From positions 3,502,001-3,566,000 of the forward strand of contig OU015650.1 of NCBI GenBank assembly GCA_907165275.2: a DNA stretch of 64,000 nt. The letters are read 5' to 3'. Source of the DNA: Zygaena filipendulae (lineage: Eukaryota > Arthropoda > Insecta > Lepidoptera > Zygaenidae). Position 1 is the first letter of the stretch, and every line of letters begins with the position of its first letter. The notes under the pieces are model-generated. The model did no database searches. It was not told where the DNA came from and was given only the letters and a program-made list of their open reading frames with translations. Positions 21,861-34,125 of this stretch are shown one piece after another. Made by a program: the position numbers and the translations under genes.

Positions 21861-23766
21861 GTAAGTATAGTTTATATTTTACTAGCTGACTCCCACGATT
21901 TTACCCACGGTAATTCCGAGTTCCCGCGGGAATTCCAAGATAAACTATACGTATGAACCCTCCTCTTGAATCACTATAGCTATTAAAAAAACCGCATCAG
22001 AATCTGTTGCGTAGTTAAAGATCTAAGCATAGATATATAGGGACAGACAGGCAGCGGGAAGCGACTTTGTTTTATACTATGTAGTGAAGTACCTATATCG
22101 GATTAATAAAATCAAGCAACGAAACGTGATCACTTAAAATGATTGCTAATGATAATAAGATTTTCGAACCACTGCATTACTCCCTCCAATAGGGATGTGG
22201 ACTACTTTTAAAAATCAAAATTCTAAAGTCCGTTAGAAAAAAAAACAATAGATACGTATTTTTTGCTTTTTCAAATAAATGAAAATATACAGAGATAAAG
22301 CGTATTAAAGTTTAGTGTGAGGGGGTCGTGACGTCACTAACCGCTAAAACGGCCATACAAACTGTTCGAATAGTGACGTCACGTGAAATTTTAACTCAAT
22401 ATAACGCCGTTATTTTTTGATTACGTAAAAAAAGAAAAAATACGTGTCCAATATTTCTTAATAATCTACAAGTCAACATGCCCATTATATTTCTATTCCA
22501 TATACCTATGTTTTATTATTCATTCACTGTAATCTTTGCAGATTCGTAGAGATAATCAACACTACATTCAAACTCTTTTATGAATTTTTACTGAGAGCAA
22601 CTTCCGTTTTTCTACCTCTTATTGTGTACTTATTGATAGAGGTATGCCATTATAATAATATTTGAAACTAAAATACCAAAGTACACTTACGAATCTGATA
22701 TTTCCTTCTTATAATAATCACGATTATCGTTGGTTGATCATTATTTAGAGGAAGTATTTAACGTTCACAGGAAAAGGTTGTGCAATACTTAAATTATTTA
22801 TACCTACGTACAAATTTATTATTATTTTCAGGATTTCAAGCACGGTCGACTAAGTATGGAATATTTAACGTTTATCCTTGGAGGTTTTGTGATATCATTC
22901 ATTCCATGTTACTACAGCAATTTGCTTATGGAAAAGGTAACCTTTGTTTCTAAAATACAGCCAGCCACGTACTTATCCCAACCGGTTACGTATCCACCCC
23001 TTTTGGGACACTTCTTTCTATGTCAAATACATGTCATCAAACAACATTAAAAAAAATGACTTTTCTGTTTTTTCCCAGTGTGTACTGTGTATTATTGATG
23101 TAGGTGCATTTTTCAAAAACTTCACAACTTTATTATGATTCTTTAACTGAGATTTCGGGGAGATTTTAGTATGTATATAAAATACTAGCTAACCTCTCGC
23201 GGTTTTACTTGCGTGTTTTTCGAAACTCCCTCAACCTTATCTTTGCGGGATAGAAATTATCAAAATAATGATAACATCTTGAAGCAAAGAATCTTGGAAG
23301 AAAGAATCTTGAAAGAAAAAATCTTGAAAGCATCTTGAAAGAATTATTACAAACGGTTCCGTAGTTCCAGAACCCCTCTCAAGGAAATAAACGAGCCTTT
23401 CCTCTTTTTTAATATTACCATAGATTAAGAGCATTAGCTAGAACACCTATAAATACACTTCTAAATCGTTTTATAGGGAGAGGAAGTGAGACAATCAGTT
23501 TACTCGAGCGGCTGGGAGAAGTCCATGGACCGGCGCGCGCGCAGCACCATCCTGATTGTCCTGACGCGCGCCACGCGGCCAGTGGCTGTACGCACTGTAT
23601 TTCGTACAGTGGATCTGGCCGCTTTCAGTGATGTTAGTACTTTTTAATATATTTTAAATTGCATTTTTCTTTGGTGTAGATAAATATTCTTCAAACAAAC
23701 CTTTTTTTTCAGGTTTGTAAATCGGCGTACGCAATTTTCAATCTTTTGAATACCATGTGGGGATAA
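21076..23766 (+). CDS. Odorant receptor (insect 7tm_6 family), complete, five exons
   Basis: The exons 21076-21860, 22542-22641, 22832-22936, 23477-23632 and 23713-23766 join in frame (1,200 bp, 399 residues plus stop). This is the usual length for insect odorant receptors, seven-pass ligand-gated channels that work with the Orco co-receptor in olfactory neuron dendrites. The first exon carries the intracellular N terminus and most membrane segments. The last two exons hold the conserved C-terminal region, ending VCKSAYAIFNLLNTMWG, a hallmark of the family. Donors are GTAAGT, GTATGC, GTAACC and GTTAGT; all acceptors end in AG. The start was chosen because the ATG follows a stop-rich AT-rich leader and gives a standard N terminus. 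Introns 1 and 3 contain mobile repeats. The ligand and the receptor subfamily cannot be told from the sequence alone. Confidence 0.93.
21881..22083 (-). mobile_element. CTAG-ended repeat in odorant receptor intron 1, 'GGGAAGCGACTTTG' tail type
   Basis: Starts CTAGCTGACTCCCACGATTTTACCC, includes AACCCTCCTCTTGAATCAC and ends with GGGAAGCGACTTTGTTTTATACTATG, as in the copies at 49512 and 54027. Confidence 0.7.
22191..22485. repeat. Dispersed repeat with paired GTGACGTCAC palindromes (copy 1), in odorant receptor intron 1
   Basis: It matches 53097-53408 over its whole length. The ends AGGGATGTGGA and GTCAACATGCCC are weakly inverted. CRE-type TGACGTCA boxes lie at 22329-22336 and 22374-22381; with their flanks (CGTGACGTCACTA and TAGTGACGTCACG) they form a 13-bp inverted pair. 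Confidence 0.8.
22542..22641 (+). CDS. Odorant receptor exon 2
   Basis: The acceptor is CTTTGCAG; the first base completes a Glu codon. It encodes a membrane-spanning piece that includes LLRATSVFLPLIVYLLIE. The donor is GAG/GTATGC in phase 0. Confidence 0.88.
22832..22936 (+). CDS. Odorant receptor exon 3
   Basis: The acceptor is TTTTCAG and the donor is AAAAG/GTAACC; phase 0 on both sides. It encodes 35 residues including FVISFIPCYYSNLLMEK, matching the conserved segment before the last membrane helix of odorant receptors. Confidence 0.88.
23184..23262 (-). mobile_element. Fragment of CTAG-ended repeat in odorant receptor intron 3
   Basis: CTAGCTAACCTCTCGCGGTTTTACTTGCG matches the core; the tail is missing. 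Confidence 0.5.
23277..23343 (+). repeat. Short tandem repeat (AATCTTGAAAGAA-like unit)
   Basis: Four or five imperfect copies of ATCTTG(A/G)AAG with A-rich spacers, in odorant receptor intron 3. Confidence 0.7.
23477..23632 (+). CDS. Odorant receptor exon 4
   Basis: The acceptor is TTTTATAG and the donor is AGTGAT/GTTAGT, phase 0. It encodes 52 residues including VYSSGWEKSMDRRAR and ILIVLTRATRPVAVRT, the well-conserved C-terminal region. It is strikingly GC-rich compared with the rest of the gene. Confidence 0.9.
23713..23766 (+). CDS. Odorant receptor exon 5
   Basis: After a polypyrimidine tract and CAG it encodes VCKSAYAIFNLLNTMWG and then TAA. This short last exon is typical of insect odorant receptor genes. 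Confidence 0.92.
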   Translation, partial: VCKSAYAIFNLLNTMWG

Positions 23767-24310
23767 AATACAATACAATACAATATACCTACTTTATTGC
23801 ACCAAAGATACAAATACGCAAAGCTTTAAGGATATCTAGCTTATTAAAAACCTAAGAATTTTATCGATTTCTTCGAATATCTTATCTCATTTAACAATTT
23901 TATAATTATCATTGATTTTAAAGTTTTCCATAAAGTTTATCACAACACGTTCATTTAGTTGATATTTCTGAATTTTTATTTAGTTGATATTACCAAGTTT
24001 TTATTAACAACTTCAAGTCAATTTTAGTCACGAACACACCCGAACCCATTATTCATAAACACATCTCACCAAAGCCTTAATAAAGTAAACATATTTTGGA
24101 AATAGTCGTCATTTGTTACTTGCAGGACAATTTAGTGTTCATTAATAATAAATAATAAATAATAAGTAATATAAAAATTTATGTTTATATAATATTCATC
24201 CTCTTTGCGATTCTACACCATTTGTATACGATAACGATTTAATTGTTGGAAAATCTTAATTTTCTAAGATATTTTTCATTAGAACACAGCGGAAATCTAA
24301 CGTTCACTCA

Positions 24311-24738
24311 CGGCCGCACTCAGAGAAATTTATTAAATTAATTGGCATTTTTACTAAATTTGACTTACCGCCGCACTCAGAGTCGACTTTAATGATTACT
24401 TAGTTAAGTATAGATTTTTAAAACAAAACTGCCGCAATCAGACAAGTTTAATAAATTTATTTATTTATTTAATGTTAATTGGAATTTAACTAATTAAGTT
24501 ACATCTCATTAAAAACCAATTAACATTAATTTGCTGAACGTCTCTGATTGCGGCAGTTTTGTTTTAAAAATCTATACTTAACTAAGTATACATTAAAGTC
24601 GACTCTGAGTGCGGCCGTTAATTAATGAAATGCCGATTAACATTAATTTAATGAACGTCTCTGAGTGCGGCAGTTTTTTTTTTAATATATACTTAAAATT
24701 AATATAAGTAATCGTTAAAACGACTCTGAGTGCGGCCG
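24311..24738. mobile_element. Older related MITE into which copy 2 inserted
   Basis: The outer boundaries CGGCCGCACTCAGAG (left) and CTCTGAGTGCGGCCG (right) match the family's ends. The inner pieces, including GAACGTCTCTGAGTGCGGCAG, are diverged. The left arm lacks the block GTCGACTTTAATG found in the other copies, so this copy is degraded. Confidence 0.65.
24368..24617. mobile_element. Foldback MITE, same family (copy 2), TTA target duplication
   Basis: It has the same inverted ends and internal stem as the copy at 18846, with a short ATTT expansion in the centre. TTA flanks both sides (24365-24367 and 24618-24620). It lies inside an older related element. Confidence 0.88.
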
Positions 24739-24741
24739 TTA

Positions 24742-26428
24742 GCAAAATAGGGTATAGACTATTGTTTGATGCTATTTCTAGAACATTTCAACATAATATA
24801 AACAAGTTTTATTAAAATATATCAAAAGTAGCCGTTTTTATCGGCTGTGGCTATTAATTTTTGCTGTCAAGTTTAAAAGCCTTTTAATAACCTTTTTACA
24901 ATACAGAATCACAATAGACGTTAGAGAAACTAATAGAGGTCGATGCAAATTTTATTTTTGAATAAAATGACTCAGGACGTCAAAAAGCACATTCGTGCAA
25001 ATAATTCGAATGATTAAGTAAGTAATTAATCAGATTGACAGATAATTAGGTGTTACATTTACCATATAGTAGATAAATATTATAGTTGCGGTACAAATGA
25101 CAGCCCAAAGCGACAAGTAACATTATAAATTAAGTATAACTTTAGCCAATGTCGTTCGTGATTGTGCAACGGCTGTACAACCTTGCACTCAATAAGTATC
25201 GCCAAGTTGTAAAAGCTCCATTTTATAAATAAACTATTGTAAAGTTTATAACAGCTGTTAAATATTAACACTTGTATATTCTTTATTAAAGACGCCTTCT
25301 GACTGATCGACATGCCGAAATTACACAATAATATAGGAGCATTAACATGGTAGTTAGTGCTTTTCTTTCGCGTCGTGAATACTCAAATATACTTACTGTG
25401 TACGATTTTTTTTTAAATTCGTTCAGCGTTCCGAAGTTCAGGTCAGAATAAATTTTAAAAGTGATCCAGGTTTTAATAGCATGAAAATAACAATAACATG
25501 ATAAGCTCTATAACAATCCGAATATTATAGACACGCGGACAGTTAGATTTTATTTAGGTATAGATTTCTTTGATGTAAATAATATGTCAGTGTGAGATTG
25601 TAAAAACCGTTAAATTGTAAACGGTTCGGCATTCGAAAGTGATAAGTGACATTACCCCGACAGGCAAGGTTAAGTTAGGTTTAAACTGTGACCACAATAA
25701 GTCAAATGGCAGCGGGTTCTCGTGTGCGAACACCCACCACAACTCATTTTCTGTTGTCAGTATTTGACAATATTACCTACCGTTACTTTGTAAACTAACG
25801 GTTTTACAATTTTCGGTGACATCTACGCGTATACATACGTGTTTTAAAATTACAGCGCCATTTTGTGTAAACATTTTTTTATGTTCAACATTTTGTTACA
25901 TATTTAAACAATGTAATAAGGTAAACACATTATCAAAAAACGTTCTCTAACTCTCAATAAATCGTTCTGTATCAATAACTTAATTTTGTGGGTTAACATG
26001 TTATTGCTTATCTGCGTCCAATTCACAATAGAATTAGGTAAGTACACGTATAGTTAATGGAACATTCTTACTTCGTTTTGGAATAACACCCGTGGTTTTC
26101 TATTAAAATCCATTACCTGAAACAAAAAGAAAAACGCAGATGAATTAATTTTTAGTTCAAATAACAACAAATTAAATACATGTTATGTCTCCCTCATTTG
26201 CACGAGCTACAGGAGCGTGTTTACATCGGCTCCATCCATTCATGATAGTACCGCTGTAAAATTGATATGAACATCATGTAGACAAATAGCTATATCACGA
26301 TCTCTTTGTAAAATAAATTATACAGCGCACACGCAACTAATTTAATGTTGGACAAATTAATTAATTAATCACGCCATTGCACACGAAAACACCACGAAAG
26401 TAGGGTTTAGATTAATTGGTGCTACAAT
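24742..26428. other. Intergenic, nothing recognised
   Basis: No coding, RNA or repeat feature could be supported downstream of the odorant receptor gene. Confidence 0.5.
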
Positions 26429-26643
26429 CCCTACTAATACATAATAATTATTATAAACGGGAAAGTAACTCTGCTCGTCTGTCTGTCTGTTACGCTTTCA
26501 CGCCTTAACTGCTTAACCGATCATCATGAAATTTTGCATACACATTGACAGGAGTACAGAGAAGGACATAGGGTACTTTTTGTTCCAGAATTCCTGCAAG
26601 AACTCCGAAAATAACGCAGCTGAAACCGCAAAGAACAGCTAGT
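26429..26643 (+). mobile_element. CTAG-ended repeat, full length, 'GATCATCATGAAATTTTGC' type
   Basis: Starts CCTACTAATACATAATAATTATTATAAACG, has TCTGTCTGTCTGTTACGCTTTCACGCC, and ends GAAACCGCAAAGAACAGCTAGT. Confidence 0.75.
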
Positions 26644-28540
26644 TGAATATAAAATTTAAGAAATAGAAAAATTTGGGTTTTGTTATTATAGCATCTAACA
26701 GAAAACCAAGTTTATCCACATATATTTTTTAACCATTTGTCTACTTGCCCGATGGAAAGGAATGATATACGATACCTATTATTGTAATCCACAAATATCT
26801 TTTTTTTTCTTTAGATTATTTACCACTTATACTCTCTTGACAAAATTTATCGTAATGTAAAGATTGTGATAGTAAATGGATTTTCGAAAGTTTTCCACAT
26901 TACATAGAATATGTCCTGGATTAACGCAAAGGATTATTTTTATGCTGTGAGAAACTTCATACACCGGAATACGTTATAAACCACATTCTAGACAACTGCA
27001 ATTTATTTAGCCCTACAGTCAAGTAGCACACTGGAAAACAAGAGCAAGTTACGTGTTTTGATATCGGTTGCGCAAAAGATTGTGGCAACCTGCTGCCGCC
27101 TAGTGGACCTGTAAGCTTGACTATTTTAAACTATTGGGAAACCTTTAGACAACCGATTGGTTGTCTTAACGTAACTTTACGACTTTGTAGTTTATCAAAT
27201 AATACTTATATTGGGTACATTTCTTATGGATAAGAAGAAGAAGAAAGAAGAAGAAAATACATTTAGGTATTTCAGCACAACACACAAGAAAAAGAAAGAA
27301 ACATCAACAGTGCCTAATCTTAAGAAACATAGATAATATCTCTTGCATGCTCTGCCGAAAGGGTCACCAACTCAGCATTAGCTAGGTGCGGGAACACCTA
27401 GCGCTGGTTTATACAATATAACAAGACATGTTTATATACTCTCTAATGTCTATGTACACACTGAGCTGCATATTGCCTGCCATTGAACTCTGCCGCAAAT
27501 CGGGGAAAAATGAGCGGCTAACTGACTAACTAACTTCGTTGCAAATCAGTCACTGACTGAACGAGTCGGCTGGCTTTAAACCGCAAACTAAATACTTTAC
27601 ACATAGTGATAATGCTCATACTGAAATAGCACAGGGAGTCATAAATGTGGTCTGTGGGGTTAATATCAACACTCCCTAATCCCCAAACCTACAGAAGTAG
27701 TGCCACTAAAACCGTCGCACATAAAATACATAACGTATATTTGACGGATTGTCATAAAATAATGGCACATTATTTTATTTGTAGCTTGGTGCTTTCTATA
27801 AACCACATACTTACATTTTTATGAGAATTTAACGAATTATTCACTAAGTATAGAACAAATGATTTTTTCATGAGAAAATCGTCACTTTTTTATTAAAGTA
27901 AAATTAATATTTAGATTTTAATTAGAAAAATCATAATATGCGTCCCGGGAAACTATTAAGCGATATGTTAAGCGGATCAAATCAATCAAAGTAGCTTGTT
28001 TTGATCAGCGAAGCGATCGGGAAAGTGCATCGAGGAAAGACGTCCGAATAGACACATCGTTTTATTCCTCGCCTGTCATTAGTATTATCACGTTATAATT
28101 TGATAAATGTTTTTAGCTAACAGCTTCCTGTTTGAATATTCTATTACTCAAAGGAAATCTGTGCCAAGATGAAAATTAGAATAGAATAGAAATTCATTTG
28201 AGACCAAAATACAGTAGGTAAATACGATAATGAAGTAAAAAAAAAATATAAAATAATAAAGTTACTAAAATAATAATAATAAAATAAAAAATGGATAATA
28301 ATAATATAATATGCTGACTACCACTCAGAATATGCCAAGGAACTAATCCCACGACGCATATTATTTTCAGTGGCGAACGTGCTTAATATCATTTACATCG
28401 TTTGGCAGTTTAACCGTGATGGGCGTTCAAAAAAACCGTCAAACATCATTATTATTCTTTGTGATTTTGGATTTAATCCATGATAATATTTCACTCGTAA
28501 ACTTCATAGTATATAGTACGGACCGCCAAGAGGGGATTTG
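26644..28540. other. Intergenic, low-complexity patches only
   Basis: Holds a GAAGAAGAAG tract near 27230-27300 and an AAT-rich tract near 28240-28310; no gene seen. Confidence 0.5.
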
Positions 28541-28548
28541 TGGATTAG

Positions 28549-29936
28549 CTAAAGCGCGTCAGATGAACATAAGGGGGGTACCTTGCACCATGTTGAGTAC
28601 CTCCACCAAATATAGGCCCTCTACACTGGTGGGTGCGTCTAGAATAACCGATCAGATTAGTAAAAAAAAATCGATAACTCGAAATACTCGAGCGCGTCAG
28701 ATTAAGATATGGTGGGTTAATTACATAGTGAGAAGTACGTATATGAATAATCTGACCATTTGAACGTGACGTAAAGGAGTTAGAGGATCACAAACTTGCA
28801 AAAAAAAAACGCAACTTCGACATTCTCGAGCGCAGTTGATTTGTTTTTTATTTTAAAGTAAATAACTCAAGGATAGCGGGAAAAATATAATCTGCCGATT
28901 TTCATAAGCCGAAGAAACAAAAATCGTCTTCGAATCGAACGAGCAGCTGCAGTAAAACATGTACCTATTCATATCTCTGTCTTTCTTTCCCTTTTACTTT
29001 TTCTCTATCTCTCACTCTCTCGCACCGTCCTCACACTACTTTCCGTCGCCATAACGTCATCACAGTATACCACGGCGCTAAACGTGTCGAATTATAACTT
29101 TTTTTGGTCGGTTAAAATACATATTAAAATAAGTTAAGGTAAGTATTACATCAAACTATAGGTTCACCTTTCACTTTAATGTAATTATATATATATTATA
29201 TAATAAAGCTCATCACAAAACAACGCGTTCATGTTATTATATGTAAAACGAAATGGCTTGTTTGTGCTTTAAAGTTAGTTTTGTGAATAATATTTTGTGA
29301 GCTTTTACATATTTCATAGAAATATAAAGTGTGTTTTTTGTGAACAAGAAATAGCTCATAAAGTTTTTAAACTTACATCAGAAATAAAAAAAAATTAAAA
29401 ATAAATCATAATTTTTGTTTCTAGCAGTCAGATTAATAATATCCCTCAAAATTATTGTCAGATTTTAAGCCAACATAACTTGGACTGCAAGCTGAACCTT
29501 CTGTAAAATAATCTGACACGCTCGAGTATTTCAAAATTGAGATTTTTTTTTGCATTTTCAAAAATTCGCTACTACCTTGCGTCACCTCCAAATCGGCAGA
29601 TTTTCGAAGGGGTGCATTTTTAAGGCTCACTTAACATCCCCTTTGAATATCTGACGCGCTCGAGTAAATGTTTTTTTTTTTCATTTTCTCCCCTTCCGGA
29701 TGGCCACCCCCACCACGCAAATGGGCAGATGAATATATTTTCGATATCAGAGACACCTTGGAGTATCTAAACTACAATATCTGACGCGCTCGAGTATTTC
29801 CATTTTACTATTTTTTTTTACATTTTTGAAAACCTGTAGAAGCTAAACCCACCGGTGAATGAAAAAATATCATATAACCTTATTTTGTTTATATCTCCTA
29901 ATCTTCAAAACCCAATAGGTCCCAACGACGCTCGAG
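28549..29936. mobile_element. Foldback-like element built of inverted tandem ~138-bp units
   Basis: On the left, a motif like CTCGAGCGCGTCAGAT recurs at 28549 (degenerate), 28687 and 28825, spaced 138. On the right its complement ATCTGACGCGCTCGAG recurs with CTCGAG at 29521, 29659, 29789 and 29931, spaced 138, 130 and 142. Each unit also holds an A-run and an 'AATCTGCCGATTT'-like block. The centre (about 28870-29440) is unique, with a CT-rich stretch and many TATA runs. No transposase is visible and the outer ends are not defined. Confidence 0.7.
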
Positions 29937-30244
29937 TGTCTCCCGAATTAGCATCGGTATCTCCCGTACTAATACCCACGCCCGAGCAGCATTAAAGCGC
30001 GTAAGATTTAGTTCAAGATATGCGCGTCTACTAAAACAACGTGCGATGCCGCTAATTCTAGTTTCATTAATTCCGTTCCATACACGATAAAAACCTAATA
30101 TGACTAACATTACCAGTCACTACATAATATTTAAAAAATCTATATAAATAAAAATTATTCAATGTATAAAGTTTCCTGAAAGTTTGAGATCTTCCCCCCC
30201 GTACCAAGTTCGCGGTGCGAAGCGCACCACGTTGGATCGTCTGA

Positions 30245-30481
30245 CCGCCGCACTCAGAGTCGATTTTAATGATTACTTAGTTAAGTATAGATTTTTAAAA
30301 CAAAACTGCCGCAATCAGACAAATTTAATAAATTAATGTTAATTGGCATTTAACTGATTAAGTTACATCTCATTAAATGCCAATTAACATTAATTTACTG
30401 AACGTCTCTGATTGCGGCAGTTTTGTTTTAAAAATCTATACTTAACTAAGTAATCATTAAAGTCGACTCTGAGTGCGGCCG
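30245..30481. mobile_element. Foldback MITE, same family (copy 3), 237 bp
   Basis: It has the same length and nearly the same sequence as the copy at 18846. Flanks are TGA on the left and TAA on the right, consistent with a TAA duplication with one change. Confidence 0.87.
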
Positions 30482-30910
30482 TAAATGCTTTTACGTTTCC
30501 TACGCAACGTACCTATCTACGTGCTAACTGCTAACATTCACATAAAGAATATTTTAAGCTAGATAAATAAAACTATTTCTATACCGCTCTAATTTACAAG
30601 CTGAGATAATGATGGGGTAAAAAAACTAAGATAGAGACTCCGAATATTCAAGGAACAAAACTTGGGATTACGTTTTATGTATGCATAGATTTTTCTTTAA
30701 AGTTATTTAGTAATCCATCTTAAGAGCTTATATTGCGCAAATTGCAAACGCAATTTCTTATGCCGTACCTACCTAATACCCATGTTATTTCGAACTAATA
30801 AGATTATCGAGTGACAACTCATGTATCAAGTGGCTTTTTGACACACAAATTGCTTTAGTTATGTGATACGATTAGATTACCTGTCAGGGCCGTGAGAGAC
30901 TTATAATATT

Positions 30911-31085
30911 GCTAGCTGTTCTTCTCGGTTTTACGGGATTCCCTCGAGAACTTCTTAGTGTATCTACATAATACCTACAATCTACATGTATACTCGATCT
31001 AACCATTCTTTACATGAACACAAACCTAACCTGTTAATTTGAGTTTAATCGGTTCAGTAGTCGCTCAGACACTACTGTACTTAAT
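30911..31085 (-). mobile_element. Diverged CTAG-ended repeat
   Basis: GCTAGCTGTTCTTCTCGGTTTTACGGGATTCCC at the start and GTTTAATCGGTTCAGTAGTC near the end match the family; the middle is poorly conserved. Confidence 0.5.
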
Positions 31086-31979
31086 AAAATTGCCCTAAAA
31101 GACAGAACCGCGCTCCAAAGCATTGTTACCAACAAAACAACAATAATATTATGAAATATTATCTAACACCTGCACTACACCTCTCGGTTACACATTTATT
31201 ACTCCTAACAGCGCATTCTTATGCGCGCCCATAATATAATTACAACTGTATGGAGCTCATTCACAAAGAAATTAAAACACATTTCGACTTGAGTTAAGCT
31301 TAAACGAAAGTGGGTTTACTTAATTACGAATACAGCATATTACGAAACAAGACTTTGGCTCAACATAATAGAATACATGGGTACTTAACTACTTACATCC
31401 AATGTTACTTGAGAATTAAGTGGAAAAATATTAAAATACATAATTATAGAAATATCAAATATAAGCATGACATATTTAGTATGCCTGTCTTACTCTAGAT
31501 TTTGTACTACAATGGCGTTAATAATAATATGTATGTTTCAGTTCCACTCGATCCCGATATTATCGCATCTACAAGCTTAGATTAATTTTTAAAGATATTT
31601 CACAATTTTTAACATTAATATTATTAAGTAACTTTTTCGACACACAGATCTACTTGTTCCCACACTTATCTTTGAGCTTCTGTCGTGAGAACCAAGCACA
31701 TGATGTGGTATATCCTACGTACATTGTTACACATATTCTATTCTGTACCTATATGTATCTAAATAATATGATAAGATCGAACCCAAAACAGTAGCATAGT
31801 GGACAATTGAAGGAAAGAAATATAATAATTATAATAAATAATTCTTCACAACACACAGATCTACTAGGTCCCACACTAAGCTATAAGCTTGTATCGTGGA
31901 AACCAAGCAAACGTTATATATACTTTATATACGTATATATTATAGTATAGATATATAAACACGCGGAGACTAAAAAATG

Positions 31980-32095
31980 AAACACTGTGATCATCACACA
32001 AAGTGCATCCCTACCGGTAATCGAATCCGGAACCTCTTGATTAGCGGATAGACTTGGTGACCTACTGCGTCAATCCGGTCATCAATATAGATTAT
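31980..32095 (-). repeat. tRNA-like repeat fragment
   Basis: CATCCCTACCGGTAATCGAATCCGGAACCTC followed by GGTGACCTACTGCG; related to 6520-6615. Confidence 0.35.
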
Positions 32096-32321
32096 AGTAT
32101 TGATAACTCTGAACACCACTATATTTTAATGTAAGCATAAAATTACTTAACAAACAATATTGCGCAACGCTTGTCAAGTGTAACAGTGAAATTGTTTCCT
32201 AGATAGAAAATTGCACGTTGTAGTGGTTGATCGGTACATAAATAGACCACCTGTTTCAACCACAGAATGGATAGAAGGGACATCAACTCAGTACAGACAC
32301 AGGAACACCAGTGTCGCCGCG

Positions 32322-32400
32322 TAATTTTTATTTATTTATTTATTCTTCTTGCACAAAAAAGTACAAATGGCGAACTTAATGCCTTGCGCTATCTCGTACC
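32322..32400 (-). repeat. LINE-like 3' end fragment
   Basis: TTATTTATTTATTTATTCTTCTTGCACAAAAAAGTAC and GGCGAACTTAATGCC match 14315-14410. Confidence 0.4.
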
Positions 32401-34125
32401 TACACAAAACTATTCATCACACACAAACACATTCATTAACGTAAAGAAAAGAAATATATCAAACAGCATTTGCTTACGTATTTACCTAGTCATTGTTTTC
32501 AAAATTCACACTTTTAGTAATAATGTGGTAAATATACCAGTAAAGGTTGGAAAGTTAGAGCATTTGCTCTAACTGCCTTTGCAACCACGGCGCGCCTGCC
32601 CCGCCTACATGTCCTCTCTAGTTAATGTATTTTCTCTGTGGTTTCAAAGTGCATTCGATATCTAAATCGTAAGAATATTCGCTAACTCTATCGCAATGTA
32701 GCGCTTTAATGAAAATGGTTAACGACTTTTGTCGCCAACCGCATTTTAAATAAATGCAGGTGAAACTATCATTACGCTTGCACGACTTGTTATCTTAACA
32801 CGGTGACTTAAATCTTACAAGATTTATTGTTAAATCTGATTTTACTGAGCAATTTAAGCAGTTACACTGTAAATAGTTAGATAGGTGGCTGACAGGGGGC
32901 TACAGGTATTACGAAAATCCCTGAATACAAAAGTAATACACCTGAAAGATAAAAGCCAAAAAAATTGGCCAAAAAAATTGACAAAAAAAATTGACAAAAA
33001 AAACTATTTTACGTATCTGTTGCCAAGTGATATAGGTTTTTAGGCCCTTACAGGATTCAAACTAGGGTTTGGAATTCATAGCACAATGACTATAAGTCCA
33101 TTTTGATCATATTTTGTCTAAGTCGCACTACATCCAAATCCTATTTTGTCTTATTGGTATCTTCTAAATATTATATTCTAGAAAAAAATGAAGAAAATAT
33201 TTAAAAAACGAAAAACACAAAGGTTTTGTTAATAATATTCCGGCAGTTGATCTTGATATTAAGACTAGTTCAGACAAAATGCCCCTTTTTCCAGATTTCA
33301 ATTTCAAAAATTATACCTACATGTATTATGTTGTATAGGTAATACCTACCTACTGCAAAGTTATTATTGAAAATAGCATTTACTCCGTTTCAAATCCAGC
33401 AATTGATTTTTTTTTATTAAAACCTCAGATGATATAATCTCTTTTGGCCTCACGTAAAAATGTCTTGTTTTCAACAGTTTTATTACCAACAAAATATATT
33501 TACGATGCCCGCCATGTTACTTTTACTGGTAACGGCTGACCGTAAACGTTAATTATCAGCGAACAAGTACTTAAGAATACGTTCATTGAATTAATACGCA
33601 CCGACTCAATGCCCTTTAACCGACCTTCGAGTAACGAAACATTGACACACTTTCGCACTCGACTGTACTGGTATTATATTATCTGTGGTACTAACCGTAA
33701 GCCACAAATCACAATAGTTTAGTTACACGTCATAATAGCGAGTTATTTGACTTTTTGCGTTTTTTTATACAAACGCTAATTAGTTACTTAATTTAGATTA
33801 CTACTTAGCCAAAGGGTAGTCCGATAAAGAATGCATTAGGCATTAGGTCCGACTCTGTTCATTAATTTAATAAAGTTCTTTAAATAAATGTTTGTTTATT
33901 GATGGTTGAAGGATATCGCAACTTCGACGTTGAAAATGCAATTTGGATCATCAGTTTTATTCCCCGAAGTTTTGTTTTTTAAATAAAGCAGTAATTTGAT
34001 TTCTATCTCGAATCGAAGCATACCAAAAACATTGTTTATCTCTTTTTTCTGTGGAATAAGGTTTTAAAAATTTCCACTCTTCAAAACGATGCAAGTGCAA
34101 AATACATCATTATATTGAATTATTA

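Noticed and set aside
23261..23343. Regular short repeats considered as a possible CRISPR-like array
   Set aside because: The units are 10-16 bases, imperfect, directly joined and without unique spacers; it is a simple tandem repeat in a eukaryotic intron.
28416..28763. 115-residue plus-strand frame
   Set aside because: It runs through the repeated units of the foldback element, and its sequence follows the DNA repeat rather than a protein family.
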